Source: Pedobacter zeaxanthinifaciens (GTDB lineage Bacteria; Bacteroidota; Bacteroidia; Sphingobacteriales; Sphingobacteriaceae). Taken from it: a stretch of 64,000 nucleotides of DNA. Below, piece after piece: positions 44,087 through 52,705 of the stretch (positions are counted from its first letter, which is position 1; each line of letters opens with the position of its first letter). The notes beneath the pieces are model-generated. The model made no database searches, was not told where the DNA came from, and worked only from the letters and a program-made list of their open reading frames with translations. Both the position numbers and the translations under genes were made by a program. The stretch spans positions 1 to 64,000 of the forward strand of contig NZ_QMHP01000005.1 in the NCBI RefSeq assembly GCF_003313335.1, written 5' to 3'.

Positions 44087-44957
44087 AAGAAATTTCATCA
44101 AAGAAACGGGACTGCTTGCGGCAAGCTTAGCCATAGCACCTTCGCTTACTAAAGCATTTGCAAAACAGGGGCAAGCAGTAGGCATACAGTTATACAGCTT
44201 ACGCGATATCATTGGAGCAGATGTAAAAGGTGTTATCCAAAAAGTGGCAAAAGCTGGCTTTAAAGAAGTAGAAAGTTACGGATATGCACCAAAGGACGGC
44301 AGTTTCTGGGGACTTACCCCGAAGCAGTTCAAAGCCCTATTAGATGCTAATGGCTTGTACTCACCTAGCGGTCACTTTGGTTTTGATGACTACGTAACTA
44401 CAGGAAATTCAGACGATATCAAGGCTTACATCGAGGCTTCTACAATACTAGGTAGCAAATATGTAGTAGCGCCTTGGCTTGGTGAAAATTTGCGCAAAAC
44501 AGCTGATGATTATAAGAAAGTGGCTGATAGATTAAATACAGCCGGCGAACTTTGCAAAAAAGCAGGTATGCACATGGGCTACCATAATCATGGTTTTGAA
44601 TTTGAAAAACACGGTAACCAAACTGGCCTAGATATTTTACTTAGTAACACTGATCCAAGCTTGGTACATTTTGAACTTGATTTATATTGGGCGGCACATG
44701 CTGGCCAAAACCCGGTTGAGCTATTCAAAAAATATCCTAAGCGATTTAAAATGTGGCATGTGAAAGACATGGACAAAACTAACCGTGATTGGAATACAGA
44801 AATAGGTAAAGGCAGCATTGATTTCAAAAGCATATTTGCGGCTGCAGCTACCTCTGGGGTAAAGCATATTTATCTTGAACAAGAGACCAATTACAAACCT
44901 GATTACATCGGCTCCATCAATACAAGCATCAAATACATCAAAGGAAATTTGTTGTAA
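44076..44957 (+). CDS. Sugar isomerase/epimerase-like TIM barrel, Tat-exported
   Basis: A 293-residue protein with a twin-arginine signal (STRRNFIKETGLLAASLAIAPS) and an AP-endonuclease 2-like TIM barrel: VGIQLYSLRDIIGADVKG, HMGYHNHGFEFEK, HFELDLYWAAHAGQNPVEL, MWHVKDMDK and KHIYLEQETNY carry the expected metal ligands (His, Glu, Asp, Glu). It overlaps the permease gene by 11 bases, so translation is coupled. Export places it in the periplasm with the DUF1080 and Gfo/Idh proteins, where it may isomerise or eliminate a keto sugar. Confidence 0.92.
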   Translation: MSTRRNFIKETGLLAASLAIAPSLTKAFAKQGQAVGIQLYSLRDIIGADVKGVIQKVAKAGFKEVESYGYAPKDGSFWGLTPKQFKALLDANGLYSPSGHFGFDDYVTTGNSDDIKAYIEASTILGSKYVVAPWLGENLRKTADDYKKVADRLNTAGELCKKAGMHMGYHNHGFEFEKHGNQTGLDILLSNTDPSLVHFELDLYWAAHAGQNPVELFKKYPKRFKMWHVKDMDKTNRDWNTEIGKGSIDFKSIFAAAATSGVKHIYLEQETNYKPDYIGSINTSIKYIKGNLL

Positions 44958-44993
44958 TATAATTGTACTTCTCTCCTTCTGAAGGAAGCGATT

Positions 44994-45028
44994 AAACTTA
45001 CGAAGTTTTGAAAACTTCGTAAGTTTTT
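44994..45028. terminator. Bidirectional terminator, ACTTACGAAG family
   Basis: A perfect 16-base inverted repeat (44994-45009 with 45011-45026) with A and T flanks, between the end of the sugar-oxidation locus (plus) and the YdcF gene (minus). It can end both transcripts. Confidence 0.85.
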
Positions 45029-45776
45029 ATACAATTCCCAACTTAGCTACGATATACCCTACCCACTCTTTAAGTAGCAACTCCCAACCGTACATGGCCC
45101 CTGCCTGTGGCAATAGGTAATCTTCTACCGTAAAATTGTCAGTAATGGAATTAGTTGGATAAAAGGTAACATTAGTAAGCCCCTGTTGCTCGGCTAACAA
45201 CTTTGTACGTGGAATATGCCACGCACTAGTAACGACTAAAATGCGGGCATTGGAGTAATTCATTTTTTTAAGCAGCTTGATGGTGTATTGGAAGTTTTCC
45301 TTCGTATTTCTACTATGCTTTTCAATAATCACGGCACTATCGGGAATATGTATTGCCCTAAAATAATCAAGCGTATAAAGTGCCTCTGGCGGATCATCGT
45401 TTAGCAAACTACCACTTCCACCACTCATTAAAATTTTGTCAATGGTACCGTTGTGGTACAACTTCATTATCTGTATCAATCGATCAGATGCGAATTCACC
45501 TTTCAATGCCTTTGTTTCTTCATTATAACTTGAAAATCCACCCAATAAAATTCCTACATCGTAATGGGCTAACTTTGGTGCTTTAGGCTCGTAAACACTT
45601 GCAACGGTACCCAAAATAAACTTGTTTGTGAAAAAGAACAACAATAATATAGCGGTGATTAATGCCTTCTTTTTAAATCGCTTATTCTTCGAAAAAATAG
45701 CATAAACACCCAACACCAAAATCCAAACCAATGGCCTGATGATGAACAAGAGAAACTTAGACAGGAAAAAAGACAC
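45027..45776 (-). CDS. YdcF/ElyC/SanA-type (DUF218) envelope protein
   Basis: A 249-residue protein with two N-terminal membrane segments (LLFIIRPLVWILVLGVY; ALITAILLLFFFTNKFIL) and a DUF218 domain outside: YDVGILLGGFSSY, KILMSGGSGSLLND, VIIEKHSRNTKENFQYTIKLL and ARILVVTSAWHIPRTKLL. Family members in E. coli affect envelope carbohydrate synthesis or barrier function. The start is a GTG at 45776, the only candidate for the full membrane segment. It lies three bases after the stop of the lamin-tail gene, so both are cotranscribed. Confidence 0.9.
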   Translation of the reverse strand: MSFFLSKFLLFIIRPLVWILVLGVYAIFSKNKRFKKKALITAILLLFFFTNKFILGTVASVYEPKAPKLAHYDVGILLGGFSSYNEETKALKGEFASDRLIQIMKLYHNGTIDKILMSGGSGSLLNDDPPEALYTLDYFRAIHIPDSAVIIEKHSRNTKENFQYTIKLLKKMNYSNARILVVTSAWHIPRTKLLAEQQGLTNVTFYPTNSITDNFTVEDYLLPQAGAMYGWELLLKEWVGYIVAKLGIV

Positions 45777-45779
45777 CTT

Positions 45780-48392
45780 TTAGTTCAGTTTAGATGCCAA
45801 CACACAAGTTTGTTTGAAACTATCTGTGCTACCATTGATGTTAAAAATATCTGTCTTAATCACGTATAAACCAACTTTACACAGCTGACCGCTATCATTC
45901 AATCCATCCCACATGATACTTCCTTGTGTAGACATGGTAATATTTCTCGCCAATTTACGTACCAGTACGCCTTTATCCGTATAGATATTAATGGTGGCTA
46001 AATTGCCACTGCCTTTAAAGCGGTAGTCGATTTGTAATTGATCTTCGAAGCCATCGTTATCTGGCGAGAAAGTTTTGTTAGCCAAGGTAACCGCACTTTT
46101 AGCGCTTTCATCTTCACTTTGAGAGTTCTTATAAGTTGGGGTAGCAAAACCTGATGAAGCTGCAGCAGATTGCAAATTTCCCAAATCGTTTGCAGGTTTA
46201 TTAAAAGAAACACGCTCTAAAGAAACGCCCTTCACATCTTTAAGCAAGGCATGGTGCATCTTTTCATTGTAAGATAATGAATCGATGCCAGTATCGCCGC
46301 TCCAAATAGTAGCCTTACCGCTTGTATTGGTAAAGGTTGGCATACTAGCAATTTGTATGATTTGAGAAGGATTTGGCACATTGTAGTTTTGTTTTACCGC
46401 ATCTGCGTTGGCAGTAATTACCCAATAAGTTTTAGGGCGAATGAATGCCGAAGTAGAAGAAATGGTTCTTTTACTTGGGCCTGTACTACCAGAGGCAGCC
46501 GGATTAGAAATAGTAAGCTCTTTTAAATCCAGAATTTTATTGGTGGCATTATACAGTTCAACAAAATCTCCTCCGGTAACTCTTTCATTAAATAGGATTT
46601 CGCTAATCAAGATGTCACCCGGCTTAATGGGATCAGTAATTAAAATGGTTGCGGAATTGGCAGATGGATCAATTGGTACGCCGTTACAATTCACTATTCC
46701 AGTAACGGTAAGCAAACTTTCCCGATTTGCCATTATTGCCTGCGATAAGGTGATCACTACGCTTTGGTTGCCAGTACCATTTAGCGCAACCGAGGCTGGC
46801 CGCCCAATGCCATTATTGATGTTATAATTGTTCACATCAGTAAGTAAACTGGTAGCAATGGGCTTATCGAAATCTATTTGTATTTGCGTTGGTGATAAAA
46901 TTGTGGCAGTAAGCAATTTAGGCGCAACATTATCTACATTTTGCGGGTTGTATACGGAGTTTTGCGCTCCCGGAGTTCCATTATTCGTACCAGTACTTGC
47001 AGTCCAGTTGAAGGCACCGCCACACGGGCCATTTGGATTGATAAGTTCTAAAGCATAACCTGTTCTTTTGCTATTATCGCGATACCAGGCATCAGTATAA
47101 GACACAAAATCAATCACGGTAGTTCCATCAGGCAAAAATAAGTTCAAGTCGTCTTTATCGTTATTTAAAGCTGGCCAAGGAGATATGCCCAAAGTTTTGC
47201 CATAAGTTTTGTAAAGATCAACATCCGCTATGGCGCAAACAATCCGATAGCTTTTTGGGGCCAAGGTATCTGCTGCAAAAGTGGCTATGGACGTTGATCC
47301 ATCTTTATATTTCCATCCGGTGATAATGATATAGTTATCCGTGGTGTTATACAGCTCAAAATATTCTTTACTCAGCGTTGCAGTGCTTGTTGGTGCGGCC
47401 ATTATCTCGTTGAAAACCACATCTCCGCGTTTTGCCGTATAGGATTTTACATGTATGAAAGTTCTGGTTCTAGCAGTGGTAATGCTATTTCCTTTAATAT
47501 CCGCAACATTATTTACCGATACAGTGTATTGCCCCGAAGGCACATCGTTGGCATAAGTAAGCCTCACGCTGCTTCCAGTTAAAACTTCAACTAAAGTTGG
47601 ACTGCCAATGCCGCTAATTGCATAATTGCTGTTGACTACTGCCGAAACCGGATCAATCGGTTCGTTAAACGTAAGCTCAAATGTTTTATCACTCAACGAT
47701 TTGATGGCACTAATATTTGGTGGCGTATTATCAACGTAACTTTCTATCTTAAAATCATCAAACTTAAACATGTTATATCTTGATGCGGTGGTGTAACGGC
47801 AATACACCCCAAAATAGGAAGTCGACATATAAGTGTTATCTACAACCGAGCCATCGTGACTGAAGTTGCTACCACCAGTAAAATCGGTATAAATATCCCA
47901 TCGGCCAGCCGCATTGCGTTCTACCCTCACCCTAACCGTTACTGAACTTGCGCTTGGTCGGGTTTTATCTGCCAAGGCTAAAATAGTGGTTGATGTACTT
48001 CCATTTTGTCTCACCAAACTGAAATTTTCCGCACTTGTGCTAGAACCAAGCTGCAAATAATAGGCTTGAATACCGGCAGTGGCAGATAAATCCTGATTGT
48101 TAGAAACTAAATATATCCGAGGGTAATTGGTGGTACTTGGATCAAAAGCTAAATTGAGATAAAATTCCCAAGCAACATTTCCAGCCAGGGCATTAGGCGT
48201 TGATAGGTATAAAGTACTAGTAGCTTGCGGACCGTTAGAAGTTAGGGCAAAATCCGGTGTAATTTGAAATGATGTTGTTGTGCCTCCCCAAGTTGGATTA
48301 TTCGTAAAATCTCCGTCAGCAAAATTATCATTTAACTGAGCGAAAGTAAGTTTAGTGCACAATAAGGTTAAAAAGAGTAAAGTTTTTCTCAT
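45780..48392 (-). CDS. Secreted multi-domain lamin-tail protein with gliding/T9SS-style C-terminus
   Basis: An 870-residue secreted protein (signal peptide ending TFAQ). Order: a LamG/jelly-roll-like domain (about 20-210, KFDDFKIES), Ig-like Big_5 domain (about 220-315), a lamin-tail domain (about 320-455: GDVVFNEIMAAPTS and EYFELYNTTDNYI), a second Big_5 (about 490-590), a second lamin-tail-like domain (about 590-720: GDILISEILFNERVTGGDFVELYN), and a C-terminal FlgD-Ig/gliding-type domain (TFSPDNDGFEDQL, IYTDKGVLVRKL, WDGLNDSGQ). The last domain suggests cell-surface delivery. It precedes the ydcF-like gene by three bases. Function is unknown. Confidence 0.88.
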   Translation of the reverse strand: MRKTLLFLTLLCTKLTFAQLNDNFADGDFTNNPTWGGTTTSFQITPDFALTSNGPQATSTLYLSTPNALAGNVAWEFYLNLAFDPSTTNYPRIYLVSNNQDLSATAGIQAYYLQLGSSTSAENFSLVRQNGSTSTTILALADKTRPSASSVTVRVRVERNAAGRWDIYTDFTGGSNFSHDGSVVDNTYMSTSYFGVYCRYTTASRYNMFKFDDFKIESYVDNTPPNISAIKSLSDKTFELTFNEPIDPVSAVVNSNYAISGIGSPTLVEVLTGSSVRLTYANDVPSGQYTVSVNNVADIKGNSITTARTRTFIHVKSYTAKRGDVVFNEIMAAPTSTATLSKEYFELYNTTDNYIIITGWKYKDGSTSIATFAADTLAPKSYRIVCAIADVDLYKTYGKTLGISPWPALNNDKDDLNLFLPDGTTVIDFVSYTDAWYRDNSKRTGYALELINPNGPCGGAFNWTASTGTNNGTPGAQNSVYNPQNVDNVAPKLLTATILSPTQIQIDFDKPIATSLLTDVNNYNINNGIGRPASVALNGTGNQSVVITLSQAIMANRESLLTVTGIVNCNGVPIDPSANSATILITDPIKPGDILISEILFNERVTGGDFVELYNATNKILDLKELTISNPAASGSTGPSKRTISSTSAFIRPKTYWVITANADAVKQNYNVPNPSQIIQIASMPTFTNTSGKATIWSGDTGIDSLSYNEKMHHALLKDVKGVSLERVSFNKPANDLGNLQSAAASSGFATPTYKNSQSEDESAKSAVTLANKTFSPDNDGFEDQLQIDYRFKGSGNLATINIYTDKGVLVRKLARNITMSTQGSIMWDGLNDSGQLCKVGLYVIKTDIFNINGSTDSFKQTCVLASKLN

Positions 48393-48449
48393 ATTTGGGG
48401 AATCAACATATTTAAATCAATAAATATACATAAAAATAAACAAGAAAAA

Positions 48450-49439
48450 ATGAAAGTTGCAGTTGTAGGTGCTACAGGACTAGTAGGCACCGTAATGTTA
48501 AAAGTATTGGAAGAAAGAAATTTTCCTTTAACCGAATTAATCCCAGTAGCTTCTGAAAAGAGCGTTGGTAAGTTAATTAAGTTTAAGGATAAGGAGTATC
48601 CAATTGTTAGCATGGACACTGCTATTGAAATGCGTCCTGAAATCGCTTTGTTTTCAGCTGGTGGCGGTACTTCTTTAGAAAATGCACCTCGTTTTGCAGC
48701 TGTTGGAACCACCGTAATTGATAACTCATCAGCTTGGAGAATGGACCCTGATAAAAAATTAGTAGTACCAGAAGTTAATGCTGTTGAACTAACCGCTGAG
48801 GATAAAATCATTGCAAACCCAAACTGCTCAACCATACAAATGGTAGTAGCACTTAAACCATTGCACGATAAATATAAAATCAAACGTGTTGTTGTTTCTA
48901 CTTACCAATCGGTTACAGGCACCGGCGTAAAGGCGGTTGATCAATTAATGAACGAGCGTAAAGGCATTGATGGCCCTAAAGCTTATCCTTACGAAATTGA
49001 CTTGAACGTGTTGCCTCACATTGATGTTTTCCAAGACAATGGTTACACTAAAGAGGAAATGAAAATGATCAAGGAAACGAACAAAATTATGAGCGATGAT
49101 AGCATTAAAGTAACCGCTACTACAGTTCGTATTCCAGTAATGGGCGGTCACTCTGAATCAGTAAACATCGAGTTTGAAAATGATTTTGATTTAGCTGAAG
49201 TACGCAGCATTTTAGAGCAAGCACCAGGCATTATTGTAGTTGATGATGTAGCAAATCTGAAATACCCTATGCCTAAGGATGCACATGAAAAAGATGAGGT
49301 TTTTGTAGGACGTATCCGCAGAGATGAGTCATTAGACAACGCCTTGAATATGTGGATAGTAGCAGATAACCTCCGCAAAGGTGCTGCAACCAACGCAGTA
49401 CAAATTGCTGAATATTTAATGGAGAATAAGTTAGTTTAA
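48450..49439 (+). CDS. asd: Aspartate-semialdehyde dehydrogenase
   Basis: A 329-residue enzyme that reduces aspartyl phosphate to the semialdehyde for lysine/diaminopimelate, threonine and methionine synthesis. NADP-binding VAVVGATGLVGTVMLKVL at the start, active-site IIANPNCSTIQM (Cys 126), and RIPVMGGHSESVNIEF with the catalytic His. Full length, no fusion. It is divergent from the lamin-tail gene with only 57 bases between them, so both promoters lie there. A terminator follows. Confidence 0.97.
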   Translation: MKVAVVGATGLVGTVMLKVLEERNFPLTELIPVASEKSVGKLIKFKDKEYPIVSMDTAIEMRPEIALFSAGGGTSLENAPRFAAVGTTVIDNSSAWRMDPDKKLVVPEVNAVELTAEDKIIANPNCSTIQMVVALKPLHDKYKIKRVVVSTYQSVTGTGVKAVDQLMNERKGIDGPKAYPYEIDLNVLPHIDVFQDNGYTKEEMKMIKETNKIMSDDSIKVTATTVRIPVMGGHSESVNIEFENDFDLAEVRSILEQAPGIIVVDDVANLKYPMPKDAHEKDEVFVGRIRRDESLDNALNMWIVADNLRKGAATNAVQIAEYLMENKLV

Positions 49440-49455
49440 CTATTAAAAATCCTAG

Positions 49456-49484
49456 AAAGTGATGTGTAAAACATCACTTTTTTT
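49456..49484 (+). terminator. asd terminator
   Basis: AAAGTGATGT (49456-49465) pairs perfectly with ACATCACTTT (49471-49480) around GTAAA, followed by TTTT. Confidence 0.9.
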
Positions 49485-49528
49485 ATGACCAAATTTTTCA
49501 AAGCCGTTTAAAAATATCCATTTAGATA

Positions 49529-50713
49529 ATGAAGAAATCTATTTTACTTGCCTTTTTCACCATGCTATTGTCCACTAAATTTATTTCCGCTCAGGATAGT
49601 TTGGTTACCGCAATGGCAAAACGCAGTCAGACGAGTTTAACAGTTTCTAACGGCGAATTGAAAGGATTAGGATGGGATAAAATTATTGAAAAAGCGAAGA
49701 AAAGTAATAACATAGTGATTGGCGAAGAGCATTTCACCAACGAGATTCCATTCTTTGTTTCCAAAATAGCAGGACAGATCAAGTTTGATAATTTCTTCTG
49801 TGAGATTGATCCATTTACGGCACATATTTTCGAGCAAAAGATAAAAACACTTTCGGCAGATGCTTTAAATAAATATACCGCTGATTATGGGAATACATTT
49901 TCTTTCTATGCCTTTAAACCGGAATTTGATTTACTTAAACAGCTTGTAAATGGAAAGACTACCATTAGAGGTACAGATCAAATTTTATTAGTTGCTGATC
50001 GACTGATTTGTAACGAGCTCATGCAAACCACCAAAAACACAAGGGCGAGAGAAATATACAAAACTATCAGAGACCAATCTAAAGCACATTTTTCTGCTTT
50101 TCTAAAAGATCAGAAAAATCCATTTTATTTACTAACTCCAGATTTTGACACTCAAATTAATGAACTCGCTAACTTAAAATTGAGTACTGAAGAAAACAAA
50201 ATCATAGCAGCTTTAAAGCTCAGCGCCGAAATTTACAAATCTCAAAACCACCATCTACGTATACAGTTGATGAAAAATCAATTGATGGCAGATTATGGCA
50301 GCTGGGTAAAGCAAAAAAATCTTTATAAATACGGCGCCAACCACGCTGCCAAAGGCGAAAGCTTGTTAGAAATTTATGATATTGGCAATTTAGTTAACAA
50401 TATTGAAGATAGCCAATTCAGTAGTTCGCTGCATATCATTGTGCTTGGAAAGTCGGGATGGCAAGCTTCCCCATTTGAAGGGCAACCAGCATCTCAAATT
50501 GATGAAAACGAAGGTTCATTAAAATCATTGAAACCTTTCCTCAAATTGGTAAACGGAACGGAATGGCAATGCTTCGATATGGCACCAATTAGAAGAGCCA
50601 TTGAAAACGGAAAAGTAAAAGTAACAGATGTCAAGCTATCGCGTATCATCAAAGGGTTTGACTTCTTGGTAGTTATTCCTGAAGTTACCGCTAGTCAATT
50701 TCCGAAATTATAA
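49529..50713 (+). CDS. Secreted protein, weak EreA/ChaN-like resemblance
   Basis: A 394-residue secreted protein (signal peptide ending FISAQD). I do not recognise it firmly. NIVIGEEHFTNEIPFFVSKIA near residue 65 has the G-E-x-H pattern seen at the start of erythromycin-esterase and ChaN-like domains, FFCEIDPFTAHIF follows as a second strand-helix unit, and LYKYGANHAAKG could supply a second conserved His. The rest is mostly helical. It stands between asd and a PBP4-type gene with separate spacing to each, so context says little. Confidence 0.6.
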   Translation: MKKSILLAFFTMLLSTKFISAQDSLVTAMAKRSQTSLTVSNGELKGLGWDKIIEKAKKSNNIVIGEEHFTNEIPFFVSKIAGQIKFDNFFCEIDPFTAHIFEQKIKTLSADALNKYTADYGNTFSFYAFKPEFDLLKQLVNGKTTIRGTDQILLVADRLICNELMQTTKNTRAREIYKTIRDQSKAHFSAFLKDQKNPFYLLTPDFDTQINELANLKLSTEENKIIAALKLSAEIYKSQNHHLRIQLMKNQLMADYGSWVKQKNLYKYGANHAAKGESLLEIYDIGNLVNNIEDSQFSSSLHIIVLGKSGWQASPFEGQPASQIDENEGSLKSLKPFLKLVNGTEWQCFDMAPIRRAIENGKVKVTDVKLSRIIKGFDFLVVIPEVTASQFPKL

Positions 50714-50737
50714 GTTTGTTTTTTAATTTTTTACCTG

Positions 50738-52174
50738 ATGAGACCTTTAAGAATCCATATCATGTTTAGCAAAAGAGCACTGTACCTACTTTTAATTGCG
50801 CTACCTCAAATCTTAAATGCCCAAACAACCGCTCAAAAGCTGGAACGGGCTTATCAAGTTCTTCAAAAAGATGAGCAAGCAAAATATGCCATTACATCGC
50901 TTTGCGTATTAGATGCTAACACTGGAAAAGTGATTTTTGCTAATAATGAAAATATCGGTTTAGCGACAGCTTCTACGTTAAAAACCATTACATCGGCTAC
51001 AGCTTTTTACACGTTAGGAAAAGATTTCCGTTATGAGACCAAACTTTCCTACACTGGTAAAATTACTGCTGATGGTGTTTTGCAAGGTGATATCATCATT
51101 ACCGGCTCGGGTGATCCAAGCTTAGCCTCGTGGCGTTACGAACAAACTAAGGAGAACAATATTTTAAGTCAATGGGTGGCCGCAATTAAAGCTGCTGGCA
51201 TTAAAAAAATTGATGGCAGTGTAATTAGTGATGATAGCACCTTTGGCACTTCCACTATCCCAACAGGCTGGATTTGGCAAGACATTGGCAACTACTACGG
51301 AGCCGGTGCTGGATCAATTTGCTGGCGAGAAAACCAGTTTGATGTACAACTTAGAGCAGGAAACAGCACAGGAAGTGAAGTAGAAATTGTAAAAACTGTA
51401 CCGAACACGCCTTACATCCAATTGGTAAACGAACTAAAAACTGGCGCTAGTGGAACCGGCGATAATGCTTATGCTTTTTTAGCTCCTTACAGCAATCTAG
51501 GTTATCTGAGAGGCACTTGGGGAATGGGTATCAAGAAAAACGGCATTTCATTGGCTTTGCCAGATGCTGCTTTTGATGCTGCTTATCGTTTGCAGGACAC
51601 TTTAAAGCGACTTAACATTGAATGTGCCAAGCAGCCAAGCTCCGCTCGTTTACTGGCGCTGAGTAAGCAAAGTATTGTACAGCAACAGCAGCCTTTACTT
51701 AGCATCTTCTCTCCTACTTTAAGCGAATTGGTATACTGGTTCAATAAAAAAAGTATTAACTTATATGGCGAGCAACTGCTCAAAACCATGGCCTACAAGC
51801 AGGGCAAAGAAGGCAGCACTGCAAATGGCGCTAAAACGGTAATCAATTTTTGGGCAGGGAAAGGGGTTGATAAAAATGCCTTAAATATGATTGATGGCAG
51901 TGGTCTTTCACCTGGAAATAGGGTAACTACTATGGCAATGGCATCGGTATTGTTCCAAGCACAAAAGGAACCTTGGTTTCCTGATTATATCAAGTCTTTT
52001 CCAGATTATAATGGAATGACCATTAAAAGTGGAAATATCAATGATGTTACCGCTTACGCCGGATATTACACCGACAAAAACGGAAATAAATATGTTTTGG
52101 TAATCAACATTAACAATTATAGCGGCTCCGGAATCAGCAGAAAATTATTTCAGGTTTTGGATGCTTTAAAGTAA
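50738..52174 (+). CDS. dacB: D-alanyl-D-alanine carboxypeptidase/endopeptidase (PBP4 class)
   Basis: A 478-residue periplasmic peptidoglycan hydrolase of the S13 class. Signal peptide ending ILNAQ; active-site S-T-L-K at about 79-82 (LATASTLKTITSATAFY); a large inserted region with DGSVISDDSTFG and WIWQDIGNYYGAGAGS that matches PBP4; DGSGLSPGNRVTT (SxN-type motif area) and TIKSGNINDVTAYAG (K-S-G in place of K-T-G). It would trim peptide cross-links. The ATG at 50738 is used; the ATG at 50762 gives an equally good signal peptide. Confidence 0.93.
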   Translation: MRPLRIHIMFSKRALYLLLIALPQILNAQTTAQKLERAYQVLQKDEQAKYAITSLCVLDANTGKVIFANNENIGLATASTLKTITSATAFYTLGKDFRYETKLSYTGKITADGVLQGDIIITGSGDPSLASWRYEQTKENNILSQWVAAIKAAGIKKIDGSVISDDSTFGTSTIPTGWIWQDIGNYYGAGAGSICWRENQFDVQLRAGNSTGSEVEIVKTVPNTPYIQLVNELKTGASGTGDNAYAFLAPYSNLGYLRGTWGMGIKKNGISLALPDAAFDAAYRLQDTLKRLNIECAKQPSSARLLALSKQSIVQQQQPLLSIFSPTLSELVYWFNKKSINLYGEQLLKTMAYKQGKEGSTANGAKTVINFWAGKGVDKNALNMIDGSGLSPGNRVTTMAMASVLFQAQKEPWFPDYIKSFPDYNGMTIKSGNINDVTAYAGYYTDKNGNKYVLVININNYSGSGISRKLFQVLDALK

Positions 52175-52240
52175 TTGTTGACCCTTTGTGAGAAATTATT
52201 TAAACCCATCACATCACCTAAGATCTAAATATGAAAGACA

Positions 52241-52381
52241 ATGAAACAATTAAAAAAATTACAAAAAATCTCTAGTTGCATTTTACCTGCTCTCGCAATC
52301 AAGTCGACAAATAACTTGACTTTTAAATTGCTGATGCGCAACAAATTGACCCTTGTAGATCCCGTAACATTAGATGTATAG
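52241..52381 (+). CDS. Possible 46-residue peptide
   Basis: An ATG-initiated frame encodes MKQLKKLQKISSCILPALAI at its start and ends at 52381, overlapping the next small frame by eight bases. It begins with a basic segment and has no recognised domain. It lies in a 530-base gap between dacB and the GH20 gene. This could be chance; I list it because of the overlap with the next small frame and the terminator further on. Confidence 0.25.
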   Translation: MKQLKKLQKISSCILPALAIKSTNNLTFKLLMRNKLTLVDPVTLDV

Positions 52382-52571
52382 GAAAATGAAAGGTTCAAGC
52401 TTTTTTAAAAAATTTGCGATACTATTAATTATCGCACTAATACTATCTTCGATTACAATTTTCTATAAGATTAAATCTTCAGCTTTAGAGGTGTCAATGC
52501 CATACTTAGCAATACATTTGATAATAGTGTTATCCTTTAGTATAATTGGCGCTTTATTGATTAGAAAATAA
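52374..52571 (+). CDS. Small two-segment membrane protein
   Basis: A 65-residue frame starting with ATG (an ATG at 52386 is also possible). It has two clear hydrophobic segments: FAILLIIALILSSITIF and YLAIHLIIVLSFSIIGALLI, joined by a short polar loop and ending in RK. No family is recognised. An intrinsic terminator begins 26 bases after its stop, which supports its being the end of a real transcript. Confidence 0.5.
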   Translation: MYRKMKGSSFFKKFAILLIIALILSSITIFYKIKSSALEVSMPYLAIHLIIVLSFSIIGALLIRK

Positions 52572-52596
52572 ATATTAATAACATTTTTAGGTTATG

Positions 52597-52632
52597 GGCT
52601 TAATAAGAGACAAATCTTGTTAGGCCTTTTTT
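52597..52632 (+). terminator. Terminator after small membrane protein
   Basis: GGCTTAATAAGA (52597-52608) pairs with TCTTGTTAGGCC (52615-52626) over 12 positions, two of them G-U, followed by TTTTTT. Confidence 0.85.
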
Positions 52633-52705
52633 AATATTTTTTAATAATTACATTGGCTAACCCGCTCCTATTTGGTAAATTGCCATTTCACACAAAAAAT
52701 ATATA

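Noticed and set aside
35353-44957. Inositol catabolism locus
   Set aside because: Gfo/Idh and TIM-barrel proteins alone would allow it, but there is no IolD, IolC or similar gene, and the Tat, GMC, cytochrome and DUF1080 set points to periplasmic sugar oxidation.
48389-48883. A 164-codon minus-strand ORF
   Set aside because: It lies antisense to asd, a certain gene; its composition is what the opposite strand of a conserved gene gives.
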